DNA from: Oscillospiraceae bacterium | Lineage (GTDB): Bacteria; Bacillota; Clostridia; Oscillospirales; CAG-272 | Reading direction: 5' to 3' | Length of the DNA: 64,000 nt | Assembly: GCA_015064155.1 (NCBI GenBank) | Contig: SVST01000011.1 | Location: forward strand, 26,398 to 90,397 | In this document: positions 50,667 to 58,922 of the stretch, in pieces | Numbering within the stretch: position 1 is the stretch's first letter | Layout: every line of letters begins with the position of its first letter | Made by a program: the position numbers and the translations under genes | Notes under the pieces: model-generated | What the model was told of the DNA's origin: nothing | Databases searched by the model: none | The model's input: the letters and a program-made list of their open reading frames with translations, nothing else

Positions 50667-51419
50667 TCAACCCAACAGGACGTCGGTGACCAGCATCAGG
50701 CAAAAGCCAACCAGCAACGCATAGGTCGCGCCGCGTTCGTGTCCGTGCGCGTGCGTTTCGGGAATCATTTCATCACTGATCACGTACAGCATCGTGCCGC
50801 CCGCAAAGGCCAATGCGAAAGGAAGAATAAAGGATGCCACGCTCACCGCAAAATAACCGACCAGCGTACCGACCACTTCAATCAGTCCCGTCATCATCGC
50901 AAGGAAAAAGGTTCTTTTCGGCTTCACGCCTGCTGCCAGCATAGGTGCGATAATCACCATTCCCTCGGGAATATTCTGAAGCGCGATACCACCCGCGATA
51001 ATCAAGGCCTGCGTGTTGTTTCCCGAGCCAAAGCCAACACCTGCCGCGATTCCTTCGGGCAGATTGTGGATCGCAATAGCGGTAACGAACAAAAGCACCT
51101 TGCCAAGATCTCGGTTTTCGTGCGCCTCGCCGTCCACCCCCGCAAGCTTGTGCAGATGAGGCACCAGCCTATCGATCAGGTTCAGGCAGACTGCCCCCGC
51201 AAAAATACCGATCACGGTAACCAAAAGCCCGTATTTCCCGCCGTATTCCAACGACGGCAAAACCAGCCCCAGCACCGCCGCGGCAAGCATGACTCCCGCC
51301 GCAAAGGACAGGACAATATCCGAAAAGGTATGCGACAACCGCTTGAACAAAAATCCGATTGCCGCACCGATCACGGTTGCGCCTCCGACGCCCAACGCGG
51401 TCAATAAAACCAGTTCCAT
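50667..51419 (-). CDS. ZIP-family divalent metal transporter (zinc, GufA-like)
   Basis: 250 residues, eight membrane segments. Metal-site motifs A-I-A-I-H-N-L-P-E-G near residue 116 (helix 4) and L-Q-N-I-P-E-G near 147 (helix 5). A His/Asp loop, H-L-H-K-L-A-G-V-D-G-E-A-H-E, lies before helix 4. Family members import zinc or other divalent metals. Confidence 0.88.
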   Translation of the reverse strand: MELVLLTALGVGGATVIGAAIGFLFKRLSHTFSDIVLSFAAGVMLAAAVLGLVLPSLEYGGKYGLLVTVIGIFAGAVCLNLIDRLVPHLHKLAGVDGEAHENRDLGKVLLFVTAIAIHNLPEGIAAGVGFGSGNNTQALIIAGGIALQNIPEGMVIIAPMLAAGVKPKRTFFLAMMTGLIEVVGTLVGYFAVSVASFILPFALAFAGGTMLYVISDEMIPETHAHGHERGATYALLVGFCLMLVTDVLLG

Positions 51420-51504
51420 TTGAGATTCTCCATTCGCAACGATTTGTTTTCTTTATGGCATCATAAGAATCCGAAAAGCGGGATTCCGTATCCCTCGAAT
51501 CGGG

Positions 51505-51963
51505 TTATATTTGCACCTTTACCACGATTTTTTTCACAGCCGACGGAGCACCGTCTGCGGTCAGCCCCGGCTTGTGGATATCGTGGGGGAAAAAGATGCC
51601 GTATTCGCCTGCGTGCAAAACGGCACGGGTGCTTGATCCGCAATCCCCAAAAAAGCAAACGTCCTTTTCCTCGCTGTACGCACCGTCGGCTTCGACGCGC
51701 GAAAGCTCCGCCACCTCGATTGCCTCACAGCCGCGCATGATATACTGAATATCAACGTATCGGCGGTGTCCCTCAAAACGCATCTCCCGTGCGGATTTGG
51801 TGTCGTATTCCTGCACCATGGCATACAAGGTCTGTCCGTCCAATTCGTAACGACCAATCGGGAGATCCTCTTTCGTTGCCTGCTCCAAGAAGGCAAAGGC
51901 CTCGGCAAATTTTTCGTGAATCCCCTCGTAGATCTCACTGTTTTTCAAGCTATCAAAAATCAT
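51505..51963 (-). CDS. YhcH/YjgK/YiaL family protein
   Basis: 152-residue cupin-like protein (DUF386), with E-G-H-R-R-Y-V-D-I-Q-Y and F-F-P-H-D-I-H-K-P-G metal-binding segments. Relatives such as E. coli YhcH act in sialic acid or other sugar catabolism, possibly as anomerases. It lies next to an M20 peptidase. Confidence 0.88.
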   Translation of the reverse strand: MIFDSLKNSEIYEGIHEKFAEAFAFLEQATKEDLPIGRYELDGQTLYAMVQEYDTKSAREMRFEGHRRYVDIQYIMRGCEAIEVAELSRVEADGAYSEEKDVCFFGDCGSSTRAVLHAGEYGIFFPHDIHKPGLTADGAPSAVKKIVVKVQI

Positions 51964-51995
51964 ATTCGTACTCCTTTCAATCGTTTATTGTGCCG

Positions 51996-53138
51996 TCAAT
52001 CCGCAAAAAGCAGAGAAAGCAGGTAGCAAAGACCCACCTCGGCACCCGTGGGAAACGATGCCTTATCGATCCATTCCTCACGCGTGTGTGCGCCGCCGCC
52101 CGAAAAAACACCCACGCACAGTGCGGGAATGCCAAGCGACAAGGGAATGTTGCAATCGGTGGAGCTCGAACCGTACGTGATCTCAACGCCCATTACGTCC
52201 CAAACAACTCCCCGATACAGCTCGCAAAGGCGGTCGATCTTGTCAAGATCAACCTCTCCCATGCAGGGACGCTCTCCGATCATTTTGACCGACAGCTCAA
52301 CACCCTCTCTTACTGCGGCCTCAGCAAAAATGCGGTCAAATCGCTCCTTCATCACGGCAAGGCACGCAACGTGATCCGAACGGTATTCACACAGCATGGA
52401 GGCACTTTGCGCAATGGTGTTAACCGACGTACCGCCCGAAATGATTCCCACGTTGTAGGTCGTTCGGCTGTTGCCGATTTTCGGCACCTCGATGGAATAG
52501 ATTTCGGTGGCGATCCTTGCCAGCTCGGCAATTGCGTTGGGATTTCCAAAGGCTTGATAGGAATGTCCGCCCACCGTACGCACCACGACCTCGTAGCGGT
52601 GTGAGCCTACGCAACGGTCGGCAACCTTTGCAAGACGGCTGTCAAAGGAAATAAACCGTGCAATTCTTCCCTCGTAATCGTGAAAGATCTGCCGCGTTCC
52701 TTTCAGGTTTCCAAGCCCCTCCTCGCAGGAGTTGCAAACGAACAGCACACCGTCCGCCGGCTTGACGTTCTGCTCCACAAAATATTTGGCGCACAAAAGC
52801 AACACCGAAAGACTTGCCGTATCGTCCCCCACACCGGGCGAATGAATCTTCTCACCGTCATCAAAATACGGCATCGGCTCGGTATCGGGAAACACCGTAT
52901 CGGTATGCGCCACTACCACGGTGATCTTGTCACTTCCCTCACAGTTGATCGGAAGCAGCACGTTCAGGGCTTCGTCGATCGTAACACCGACAGCCCCCAT
53001 CGCCTCCAACCATGCCTTGCAGTAAGCGGCGCGCTTCTCTTCCTTATGCGAGGGTGCGGGAATTGCGCAAAGCTCACGCAACGTCCGAAAAAGCAGCTCT
53101 TTATTTTCTGTGATATATGCACGAATTTCGTTGTTCAT
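51996..53138 (-). CDS. M20-family peptidase (peptidase T-like)
   Basis: 380 residues. Zinc motif V-A-H-T-D-T-V near residue 76, bridging Asp in G-V-G-D-D-T-A-S, catalytic E-E-G-L-G-N. Start ATG 53138 (MNNEIRAY) after AAAGGA; the extra upstream codons of the open frame lie within the HAD gene. It follows the HAD gene by 23 bases. Confidence 0.83.
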   Translation of the reverse strand: MNNEIRAYITENKELLFRTLRELCAIPAPSHKEEKRAAYCKAWLEAMGAVGVTIDEALNVLLPINCEGSDKITVVVAHTDTVFPDTEPMPYFDDGEKIHSPGVGDDTASLSVLLLCAKYFVEQNVKPADGVLFVCNSCEEGLGNLKGTRQIFHDYEGRIARFISFDSRLAKVADRCVGSHRYEVVVRTVGGHSYQAFGNPNAIAELARIATEIYSIEVPKIGNSRTTYNVGIISGGTSVNTIAQSASMLCEYRSDHVACLAVMKERFDRIFAEAAVREGVELSVKMIGERPCMGEVDLDKIDRLCELYRGVVWDVMGVEITYGSSSTDCNIPLSLGIPALCVGVFSGGGAHTREEWIDKASFPTGAEVGLCYLLSLLFAD

Positions 53139-53161
53139 ATCGAATCCTTTCCGTTCATGGG

Positions 53162-53845
53162 TCATTCCGTCTTTTCTGCCGCGATGCTTGGGATCAAGCG
53201 ACAAAGCGTTTCTCCTTTTGCAACGTACTCGGTGGAAACCGAGGGCATCTGCTCGGCGTAGAAGTTAAAGCGGTCGTAAATTCCCACCGTTTGATAGCCT
53301 GCCCGACGTGCGGTTTGAAGCGCGACGAACGAGTCCTCAAACACCCACGTGCTCTCCTGCTCGGTGCCGAGATAGGCATGCGCCGCTTGAAAGACGTCGG
53401 GAAATTCCTTGCCCCGTCCGATCTCACTGCAAGAAAAAATCTTGGAAAAATACCGATCCAAACGGTAGCGGTCGATCACGATCTGCAAAAGGGTCGGTGC
53501 CGTTGCCGATGCCACGCACATTCGTACACCGTTGACACGAAGATGCTCCAAAAACTCCGGGACACCGTCCTTCAAAAGCACGTCCCTTGCATAAAATTCG
53601 CGGCAGAGATCATCGGCAATTCGCCAAAGCGTTTCGCCGTCCTCCCCGATTCCCGATTCTTTATGCAAAAGCTCCATTGCCTCGCGCAGAGGCAACGTGC
53701 GGACAGCTCGCTCGGTTTCGGGATCGGGACGAAAGGATCGGTCGTTTCGGTACTTTTCGCCCAAGCGTTCCCACAAAACGTCCCATATCATCAAAGAATC
53801 GACCAACGTGCCGTCCATATCAAAAATCGCACCCGTAATTTTCAT
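53162..53845 (-). CDS. HAD-superfamily phosphatase (beta-phosphoglucomutase-like)
   Basis: 227 residues. Motif I I-F-D-M-D-G-T-L-V-D-S near residue 6, helical cap, motif II C-V-A-S-A-T, motif III Lys in G-R-G-K-E-F, motif IV F-E-D-S. Likely a sugar-phosphate or nucleotide phosphatase, or a mutase. First gene of the unit with the M20 peptidase, under a promoter at 53885-53913. Confidence 0.85.
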   Translation of the reverse strand: MKITGAIFDMDGTLVDSLMIWDVLWERLGEKYRNDRSFRPDPETERAVRTLPLREAMELLHKESGIGEDGETLWRIADDLCREFYARDVLLKDGVPEFLEHLRVNGVRMCVASATAPTLLQIVIDRYRLDRYFSKIFSCSEIGRGKEFPDVFQAAHAYLGTEQESTWVFEDSFVALQTARRAGYQTVGIYDRFNFYAEQMPSVSTEYVAKGETLCRLIPSIAAEKTE

Positions 53846-53884
53846 GCCAGAGCCTCTCATTTTCTATCAATTTTTCCTATACTC

Positions 53885-53913
53885 ATTATACATCATCGTC
53901 CCGCATTTTTCAA
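53885..53913 (-). promoter_or_regulatory. Promoter of the HAD-M20-YhcH unit
   Basis: On the minus strand TTGAAA (53908-53913), 17-base spacer, TATAAT (53885-53890). Confidence 0.78.
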
Positions 53914-53962
53914 GTCCCAATTTGCCGTTTGGGCTCGCAATATTTTTCACGCAAAAGCAGGC

Positions 53963-54062
53963 TTCGACGGGGGTTCCGGATAATTGACCGAAGCTCCTCC
54001 CCAAAAACTCGCCGTACCGTCGAAAGAGCCCTGCCGCATACTTGCGGCAGAGCTCTTTTTTT
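53963..54062 (+). ncRNA. Candidate structured small RNA ending in a strong terminator
   Basis: An 8-base stem TTCGACGG / CCGTCGAA (53963-53970 with 54017-54024) encloses a GGGG/CCCC branch. It is followed at once by the terminator hairpin AGAGCCCTGCCGC / GCGGCAGAGCTCT and seven T on the plus strand. Genes on both sides are on the minus strand, so the T-run serves no known gene. No known RNA family was recognised, and the 5' end is undefined. Confidence 0.4.
54025..54062. terminator. Strong hairpin with T-run on the plus strand
   Basis: 13-base stem with one mismatch, CTGCCGC / GCGGCAG core, seven T on the plus side and seven A on the other side. May also end the membrane-protein transcript read from the right. 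Confidence 0.8.
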
Positions 54063-54107
54063 GCTTTGAGGGTTTTATGAGTCAAACAATAGAAATTTAT
54101 TTTTCGT

Positions 54108-54638
54108 TTATTCAGCAGTCTCGGAAAGCTGATCCATTGCCTTGGACATGAGAATCACCATAGCGGTGTGTGCAGCCCAAACAAGAGCTACAAGGAACAA
54201 AATCACCCACAGCCAAGCAACCTTGCCGCCCTTTACCAAATCCGTTGCAGCCATCAGATGCATGATCCACATGATTGCACTGAACAAAGCGGTTCCTGCT
54301 GCTGCAGCTGCCTGAACCTTAACCCAAAGAATACCGTCACTGCGCTTTACAAAGGACACAGCGGTCAGAACTGCTGCAATTGCAACCACGATCCAAAGAA
54401 CCGTGTGCATGGTAAGCGCACTGGTAATGCTGCTTTTTAAGGTTGTCAGCTTTGCGAGATCGCTCACGTCACCAAAGGTAATCTTTTCGCCACCGGCAGA
54501 TGCGAAAGGAACGGCAATCAGAAAAATAACAGCCAAAACAAGCGTGATAGCACCAAAGATATACATACGCTTTTCAAAGGTATTGTACTTGCTCTTCAAC
54601 GTTGCCATGCCTTGATTTTTGTCGATTAAATTGTTCAT
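54108..54638 (-). CDS. Four-helix membrane protein of unknown function
   Basis: 176 residues with four hydrophobic segments (about 27-48, 78-95, 107-125, 143-165), short loops and one longer outer loop (GGEKITFGDVSDLAKLTTLK). No family recognised. AGGGAG at 7 bases before ATG 54638. Codon use is strongly biased, like nagB, which suggests high expression. Promoter with an internal inverted repeat upstream. Confidence 0.75.
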   Translation of the reverse strand: MNNLIDKNQGMATLKSKYNTFEKRMYIFGAITLVLAVIFLIAVPFASAGGEKITFGDVSDLAKLTTLKSSITSALTMHTVLWIVVAIAAVLTAVSFVKRSDGILWVKVQAAAAAGTALFSAIMWIMHLMAATDLVKGGKVAWLWVILFLVALVWAAHTAMVILMSKAMDQLSETAE

Positions 54639-54691
54639 AAGACTTCTCCCTCTAAAATGTTTTTATAAAAATACCGCCCCAAAGCAACTTC

Positions 54692-54720
54692 ATTATATCA
54701 CATTTTTTGTGACGCGTCAA
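54692..54720 (-). promoter_or_regulatory. Promoter with operator-like repeat upstream of the four-helix protein
   Basis: On the minus strand TTGACG, 17-base spacer, TATAAT (54692-54697). The spacer is almost filled by TCACAAAAAATGTGA, an inverted repeat placed where a repressor would block polymerase. Confidence 0.7.
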
Positions 54721-54787
54721 TATCCGATGCTGTATGTTCTTGCAAAAAATTCACGAACATTGAGTAAACAATATCTGTAAAATCCAA

Positions 54788-54823
54788 ACAGGAGCACGAA
54801 CGCACGGTTCGTACCCCTGTTTC
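54788..54823. terminator. Terminator of the M20D operon
   Basis: Stem AAACAGGAGCACGAAC / GTTCGTACCCCTGTTT with a 5-base loop and small internal mismatches. Confidence 0.75.
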
Positions 54824-54847
54824 TGTTATATTCGCCGTTGCAAGGCT

Positions 54848-56182
54848 TCAGCGAAGCACCGCCGTACCGTCCTCGCGGTAGTCGATCCGTTCGCCGCTTT
54901 GGCAAAGCGCATCCACGTAGGCAAAATAGTCCTCCTTGGAGGCAAACGGAGCTTTGTATTCCGCCACGATGCGTCGCGCGCGCTCGGCACCGTTTCCGAG
55001 CAGCAAGGAAAGCATCGCAAGCTGCCACTTGGCATTTTTCACACAAGCCTGTTCGGGATCGCTGATCTGATAATCGCTTCCGTGCGACGTTCCCGTAGCT
55101 CCTGCCGCGTAAGGGTGGATCACGGGCATCACGCACGAAAGATCCCCCATATCGGTGCTTCCGGTTCCCATCGTATCCCTTATGTCAAACGAGCCGTTGG
55201 GATCGATCGCCTCGTACGCTTCCCTTACCACCTCGATCATAAGGCTGTCGTTATGCAAGGGCGCATACCCCGAAATATCGGTAATCTCAATATTGGTACC
55301 GATCGAATATGCCGCACCCGTCAGAGCGCGATTTACCTTTCTATTGGCATCCTTGATGGCATCAAACGAGCTGCCGCGCACGTAGCTTTCCAGCGTTGCC
55401 GTCTCGGGAATGGCATTGACCATATCTCCGCCGCCCGTCATAATGGGATGCACGCGGATCAGATCGCGCTCACGGAAGGTTTCGCGAATCGCATTGACCG
55501 CCCCGATTCCGCAGGTAGCGGCATATAGCGCGTTTTTACCCTCCCACGGAGCGCCGCCCGCATGTGCCGCAACTCCCTGATACACGATCCGCTTGGCAAG
55601 ACAGCCCACAGACCCCGAATTGACAGCGAAAGATTTGGACGTATGCACCATAAAGGCAAGGTCTACACCGTCAAAATAACCGCGCGACAAAAACTCGGGC
55701 TTTCCGCCGAAATATTTGATGATGCCCTCCGCCTTGAGCTTGGAACGGTATTCGATCTCCAAAAGCTCTTCTGCGGGAACGGCACAAAGACGGATGCTTC
55801 CGCAAAGACCGTCCAGCGCGTGCGGCTCCTTGAGTGCTGCGGCAATTCCGAGCAGCGTTGCACATTGCGCGTTGTGTCCGCAGGAATGAACCGCCCCCGT
55901 TTGCCGATCTGCGTCGGGATGCTTGGGGCAAATGATCGAATCCAATTCCCCGAGAATCAACACCTCGGGACCCTCTCTGCCCGTTTCCAAGCGGGTATAG
56001 AAGCCCGTGATCCCCTCTGCCATCACCAAATCATATCCCAATGCTTCAAATTGCTCCTTCATGTATTGAGAAGTCTTGTATTCCTTATATCCTGTTTCGG
56101 GATGTGCCCAAATATAGCGCTCGGCATCCAGAATCAGCTTTCTGTGTTTTTCGACCCATGCTCCAATCTTTTCGGGTGTCAT
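54848..56182 (-). CDS. M20D amidohydrolase (aminobenzoyl-glutamate hydrolase-like)
   Basis: 444 residues. Motifs W-A-H-P-E-T-G-Y, metal Cys/His in H-S-C-G-H-N-A near residue 101, catalytic P-A-E-E, V-H-T-S, and a lid domain with Y-Q-G-V-A-A-H-A-G-G-A-P. This branch hydrolyses amides such as p-aminobenzoyl-glutamate or N-acyl amino acids. Start ATG 56182 has GAGGA at 7 bases. Last gene of the sugar operon, 53 bases after the histidine phosphatase. Confidence 0.85.
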   Translation of the reverse strand: MTPEKIGAWVEKHRKLILDAERYIWAHPETGYKEYKTSQYMKEQFEALGYDLVMAEGITGFYTRLETGREGPEVLILGELDSIICPKHPDADRQTGAVHSCGHNAQCATLLGIAAALKEPHALDGLCGSIRLCAVPAEELLEIEYRSKLKAEGIIKYFGGKPEFLSRGYFDGVDLAFMVHTSKSFAVNSGSVGCLAKRIVYQGVAAHAGGAPWEGKNALYAATCGIGAVNAIRETFRERDLIRVHPIMTGGGDMVNAIPETATLESYVRGSSFDAIKDANRKVNRALTGAAYSIGTNIEITDISGYAPLHNDSLMIEVVREAYEAIDPNGSFDIRDTMGTGSTDMGDLSCVMPVIHPYAAGATGTSHGSDYQISDPEQACVKNAKWQLAMLSLLLGNGAERARRIVAEYKAPFASKEDYFAYVDALCQSGERIDYREDGTAVLR

Positions 56183-56235
56183 CGGAAATTCCTCGCTTTC
56201 TTTAAAAAGTAATAACAAGCTTACAGTCCCGGCAC

Positions 56236-56808
56236 TTACGTCACGTTGATCCAGCTGTACAGCCGCCAGCCGCGCTCGGGAAGATACTCGAACACCGCGG
56301 TGGCACAATTCTTACAGTACACGCAGTCGGCAACGCGGGGCAGCTCCAAAACGATACTCAAAACGGTCGATAAAAAGCCGCTGTGCGAAAAGACCGCAAC
56401 GTTTTCACAGTCATTGAGCGCCTCCAGCCGTTTCATAAAATCGGTGACGCGGCGGCGAAACTCCTCTCTTGTTTCCCCGCCAAAAATCCCGTAGCCGTCA
56501 CGCAAAACCGCCGCCCGTTCCTCGTCGGTCATACAATCGGTGGCACGACCCGCAAGCGTCCCCACGTTCACCTCGCGCAGCTGCTCGGAGGCTTCATATT
56601 GACATCCGGGAATGGCAACCTCCGCGGTTCTTTTCGCACGCATCAGATCACTTGCAAAAACACGGTCAAATTTAACGCCCTCCATCAAGGCGCCCGCAAT
56701 CTTCGCTTGCTCCTCACCGGCAGGTGTCAGCGGAACGTCCATCCATCCCGTCCACAGCTTTGCAAGATTGTTTTCGCTTTCTCCGTGTCTGACCATCCAG
56801 ACCCTCAT
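56236..56808 (-). CDS. Histidine phosphatase family protein (phosphoglycerate mutase-like)
   Basis: 190 residues with the phospho-acceptor motif V-R-H-G-E-S-E-N-N at residue 6, D-L-M-R-A-K-R-T-A and the distal S-H-S-G-F. Start ATG 56808 overlaps the preceding stop by 4 bases and has GGAGG at 10 bases. Likely a small-molecule phosphatase working on products of the operon. Confidence 0.88.
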   Translation of the reverse strand: MRVWMVRHGESENNLAKLWTGWMDVPLTPAGEEQAKIAGALMEGVKFDRVFASDLMRAKRTAEVAIPGCQYEASEQLREVNVGTLAGRATDCMTDEERAAVLRDGYGIFGGETREEFRRRVTDFMKRLEALNDCENVAVFSHSGFLSTVLSIVLELPRVADCVYCKNCATAVFEYLPERGWRLYSWINVT

Positions 56809-57833
56809 TCCGATTTTTCCTCCTTGGGGTATCCTTTGTAGCAATGTACGATATTCAGATCCTCGGGCATATCCAAGCCGTGAGAGCCGCAGTTGCCGTC
56901 AATCTCGTGACAGCCGTGGTCCATTGCAAAGCCAACCAGCACGTTGTGGTGCTTCCAATGCGAGGCAATCAGCTCGGACAGCATGGAGAACACGTGATCG
57001 TTCAAGCGCAGCTCTGCCAATGCCCTTGCACTCTCGGGGCCGTTCTTATGCATCACCGCATCGTAGTTTCCGTTGTAAATAACGATCATATCGTACTCGT
57101 CAGAGAGAATCAGCTCCATCGCCTTGGCATTCACCGCCGCAATGCCCCCCTCGTCAAACTGATAGTAATCGATCGCTCTTTCCAGGTAGATTCTGCTCAG
57201 ACTGCAGGTTCCGTAGGTCACCAGTGCCACCCGCTTCCCCTTTGCAATCAGCACGTCAAACAGCGTTTCGATTCGAATGACGGGCTTTTCGTACTTCTGA
57301 ATCCCATGCACCGCGGGCTGTGCGCCGGTGTACATCGTCCCAAAGCAAACAGGAGTGACGGACGGCATCACCGCCGACAGAAAAATCTCCTTTTCGGTAT
57401 GCTTTTGCACACCCGTTAAGTATTCGGGATATTTTTCGTAGATCCACTCGGCAATGGCATCGGGATTGTACATCACCACACGGTCTGCCTTTTGCCCGTC
57501 GAACACCTTGTCCACGTAATTGCACAGCTCGCGGTTCGCGCCCGCCGCACAATTGGGAGGGGTGACTCCCATGGCGTACGCAAGAGCCGCGCACACCGTA
57601 TCCAGGGAATCTGCGTTGATCTTTGTATCCTTGCCGCCGTCAAGAGCCAGCAACCGATCCACCGAAACGCCGAAAATATCCTTCAAACGCATCAAATTAT
57701 CAATGGTGGGCTGGGTCTGATCGGTTTCCCAAAGACTTACCGTCTGTCTGCTCACCAGCATTTTTTCAGCAAGTGCCTCTTGCGAAAGTCCTTGTTGCTT
57801 TCTCAATTGCAATATGTTTTCTCCAACCGACAT
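56805..57833 (-). CDS. XRE-type helix-turn-helix fused to an alkaline-phosphatase-like domain
   Basis: 342 residues. Positions 4-62 form a Cro/C1-type helix-turn-helix (L-S-Q-E-A-L-A-E-K-M-L-V-S-R-Q-T-V-S-L-W). From about residue 90 the sequence follows the alkaline phosphatase/phosphodiesterase core: nucleophile region S-V-T-P-V-C-F-G-T-M-Y-T-G, A-V-H-G-I, and the distal metal site M-D-H-G-C-H-E and G-S-H-G-L-D-M-P-E-D. Both parts look complete. ATG 57833 is used; TTG 57839 is possible. The fusion suggests an enzyme that reports on its substrate to control transcription. Confidence 0.85.
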   Translation of the reverse strand: MSVGENILQLRKQQGLSQEALAEKMLVSRQTVSLWETDQTQPTIDNLMRLKDIFGVSVDRLLALDGGKDTKINADSLDTVCAALAYAMGVTPPNCAAGANRELCNYVDKVFDGQKADRVVMYNPDAIAEWIYEKYPEYLTGVQKHTEKEIFLSAVMPSVTPVCFGTMYTGAQPAVHGIQKYEKPVIRIETLFDVLIAKGKRVALVTYGTCSLSRIYLERAIDYYQFDEGGIAAVNAKAMELILSDEYDMIVIYNGNYDAVMHKNGPESARALAELRLNDHVFSMLSELIASHWKHHNVLVGFAMDHGCHEIDGNCGSHGLDMPEDLNIVHCYKGYPKEEKSE

Positions 57834-57871
57834 TTCCAAAAATCCCCCCTATTTAAACACCGTTTACTGCT

Positions 57872-57900
57872 ATTATATCACCTTTTTCAAAAAAGGAAAG
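57872..57900 (-). promoter_or_regulatory. Promoter of the XRE-phosphatase gene
   Basis: Extended -10 element TGATATAAT on the minus strand (TATAAT at 57872-57877) with a poor -35. The palindrome CCTTTTTCAAAAAAGG (57881-57896) lies in the spacer. Confidence 0.6.
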
Positions 57901-57917
57901 AAAAATTTGCTTGCCGT

Positions 57918-57938
57918 TTGTCAAGCATTGCTTGACAA
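57918..57938. promoter_or_regulatory. 21-base perfect palindrome upstream of the XRE fusion gene
   Basis: TTGTCAAGC, ATT, GCTTGACAA: 9-base perfect arms, directly after the mutarotase-like gene stop and about 85 bases before the XRE-phosphatase start. A candidate operator for the XRE domain; a terminator is less likely since no T-run follows. Confidence 0.6.
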
Positions 57939-58856
57939 TCACTTCGCACTCTTTACGGCAATACTCGTTTCAAACACGACGGTTTCGCCGGGGCTCAGGA
58001 TTTTATAGGCAAATCTGCCGTCAAGCTCGGTCGTGCAAGGCTCAAACCCCAGTGCGTAATCGCCGCTTGCCATGCTCTTCCATTCGACAAAATGCGGCAG
58101 CGTGTCACCCGAATACAACACGGTCAAGGTCTTGCCGAGTTTTTCGTTAACCAGCGAAATCTGCGGCTTTTTCAGCGTCATAAAATAGCAGGTTTCTTCC
58201 TCGCCCGCAACGGGAGCACCAACGTCGTACACGGTAGCCGCATTTTGTGCCGACCACGGAGTACGCGGCTCGCACTTGACCACGTCGGCAATGACACGCG
58301 CGCCCTCGTCCAGCATCGGATATCCCACGTTGATGTGATACAAAAGACAGTAATTCTCGTCACGGTATCCCTCGTTGATCAGCGTATCCGTAAGGGTCAC
58401 GCTCTCTCCGCCGATCGCGGACGTGATCCTACGCTTCAAAACCAGATTTTTTCCAAATAATGCCGTATCGCGAATCACAGCCTCCACAACGATGCCGTTT
58501 TCGTCACATTCCGCGCGAAGAAGCCGGGCGGGCGTATTGTGTAGCGTTCCGTGCAGCTCGTAGCCCTCTCTGCCGCCAACGCTGTCAAGCCCGCAGGTGT
58601 AGACCATTCCTCCCTCAAAGCGGTTCAAAAACGGAATCTCGCGATTGGTAAAGCCATTTTTGGAAACGAACGAAAGGTTTTGTCCCTCGTGATACATCTG
58701 CATCACGTCGCAAGCCTTGTTCAGATTCAAAAGAAACCGAAGCCTGCCGTTGTCGCAATCCAAAATTTCAAGTCCCTTTTCGCGTCCCTCCGCAAGCGTA
58801 TAGCGGCGCACGCTTGCCAGCTGTACAAAATTAGAGATTCTGCCATCCATCATCAC
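57939..58856 (-). CDS. Galactose-mutarotase-like protein (DUF4432 family)
   Basis: 305-residue beta-sandwich sugar-binding protein. Segments such as N-R-F-E-G-G-M-V-Y-T-C-G-L, Y-E-L-H-G-T-L-H-N-T-P and L-L-Y-H-I-N-V-G-Y-P are typical of DUF4432 aldose epimerase relatives. It may interconvert anomers of the sugar handled by the adjacent isomerase. The start could be GTG 58856 (AGGAGG at 8 bases) or ATG 58853. Confidence 0.82.
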   Translation of the reverse strand: MMMDGRISNFVQLASVRRYTLAEGREKGLEILDCDNGRLRFLLNLNKACDVMQMYHEGQNLSFVSKNGFTNREIPFLNRFEGGMVYTCGLDSVGGREGYELHGTLHNTPARLLRAECDENGIVVEAVIRDTALFGKNLVLKRRITSAIGGESVTLTDTLINEGYRDENYCLLYHINVGYPMLDEGARVIADVVKCEPRTPWSAQNAATVYDVGAPVAGEEETCYFMTLKKPQISLVNEKLGKTLTVLYSGDTLPHFVEWKSMASGDYALGFEPCTTELDGRFAYKILSPGETVVFETSIAVKSAK

Positions 58857-58922
58857 CGTATTGTCCTCCTAAAAATAATGATTTGTCGGATCCAATGACC
58901 GCAAGCTTTATAATCCCAAGCA

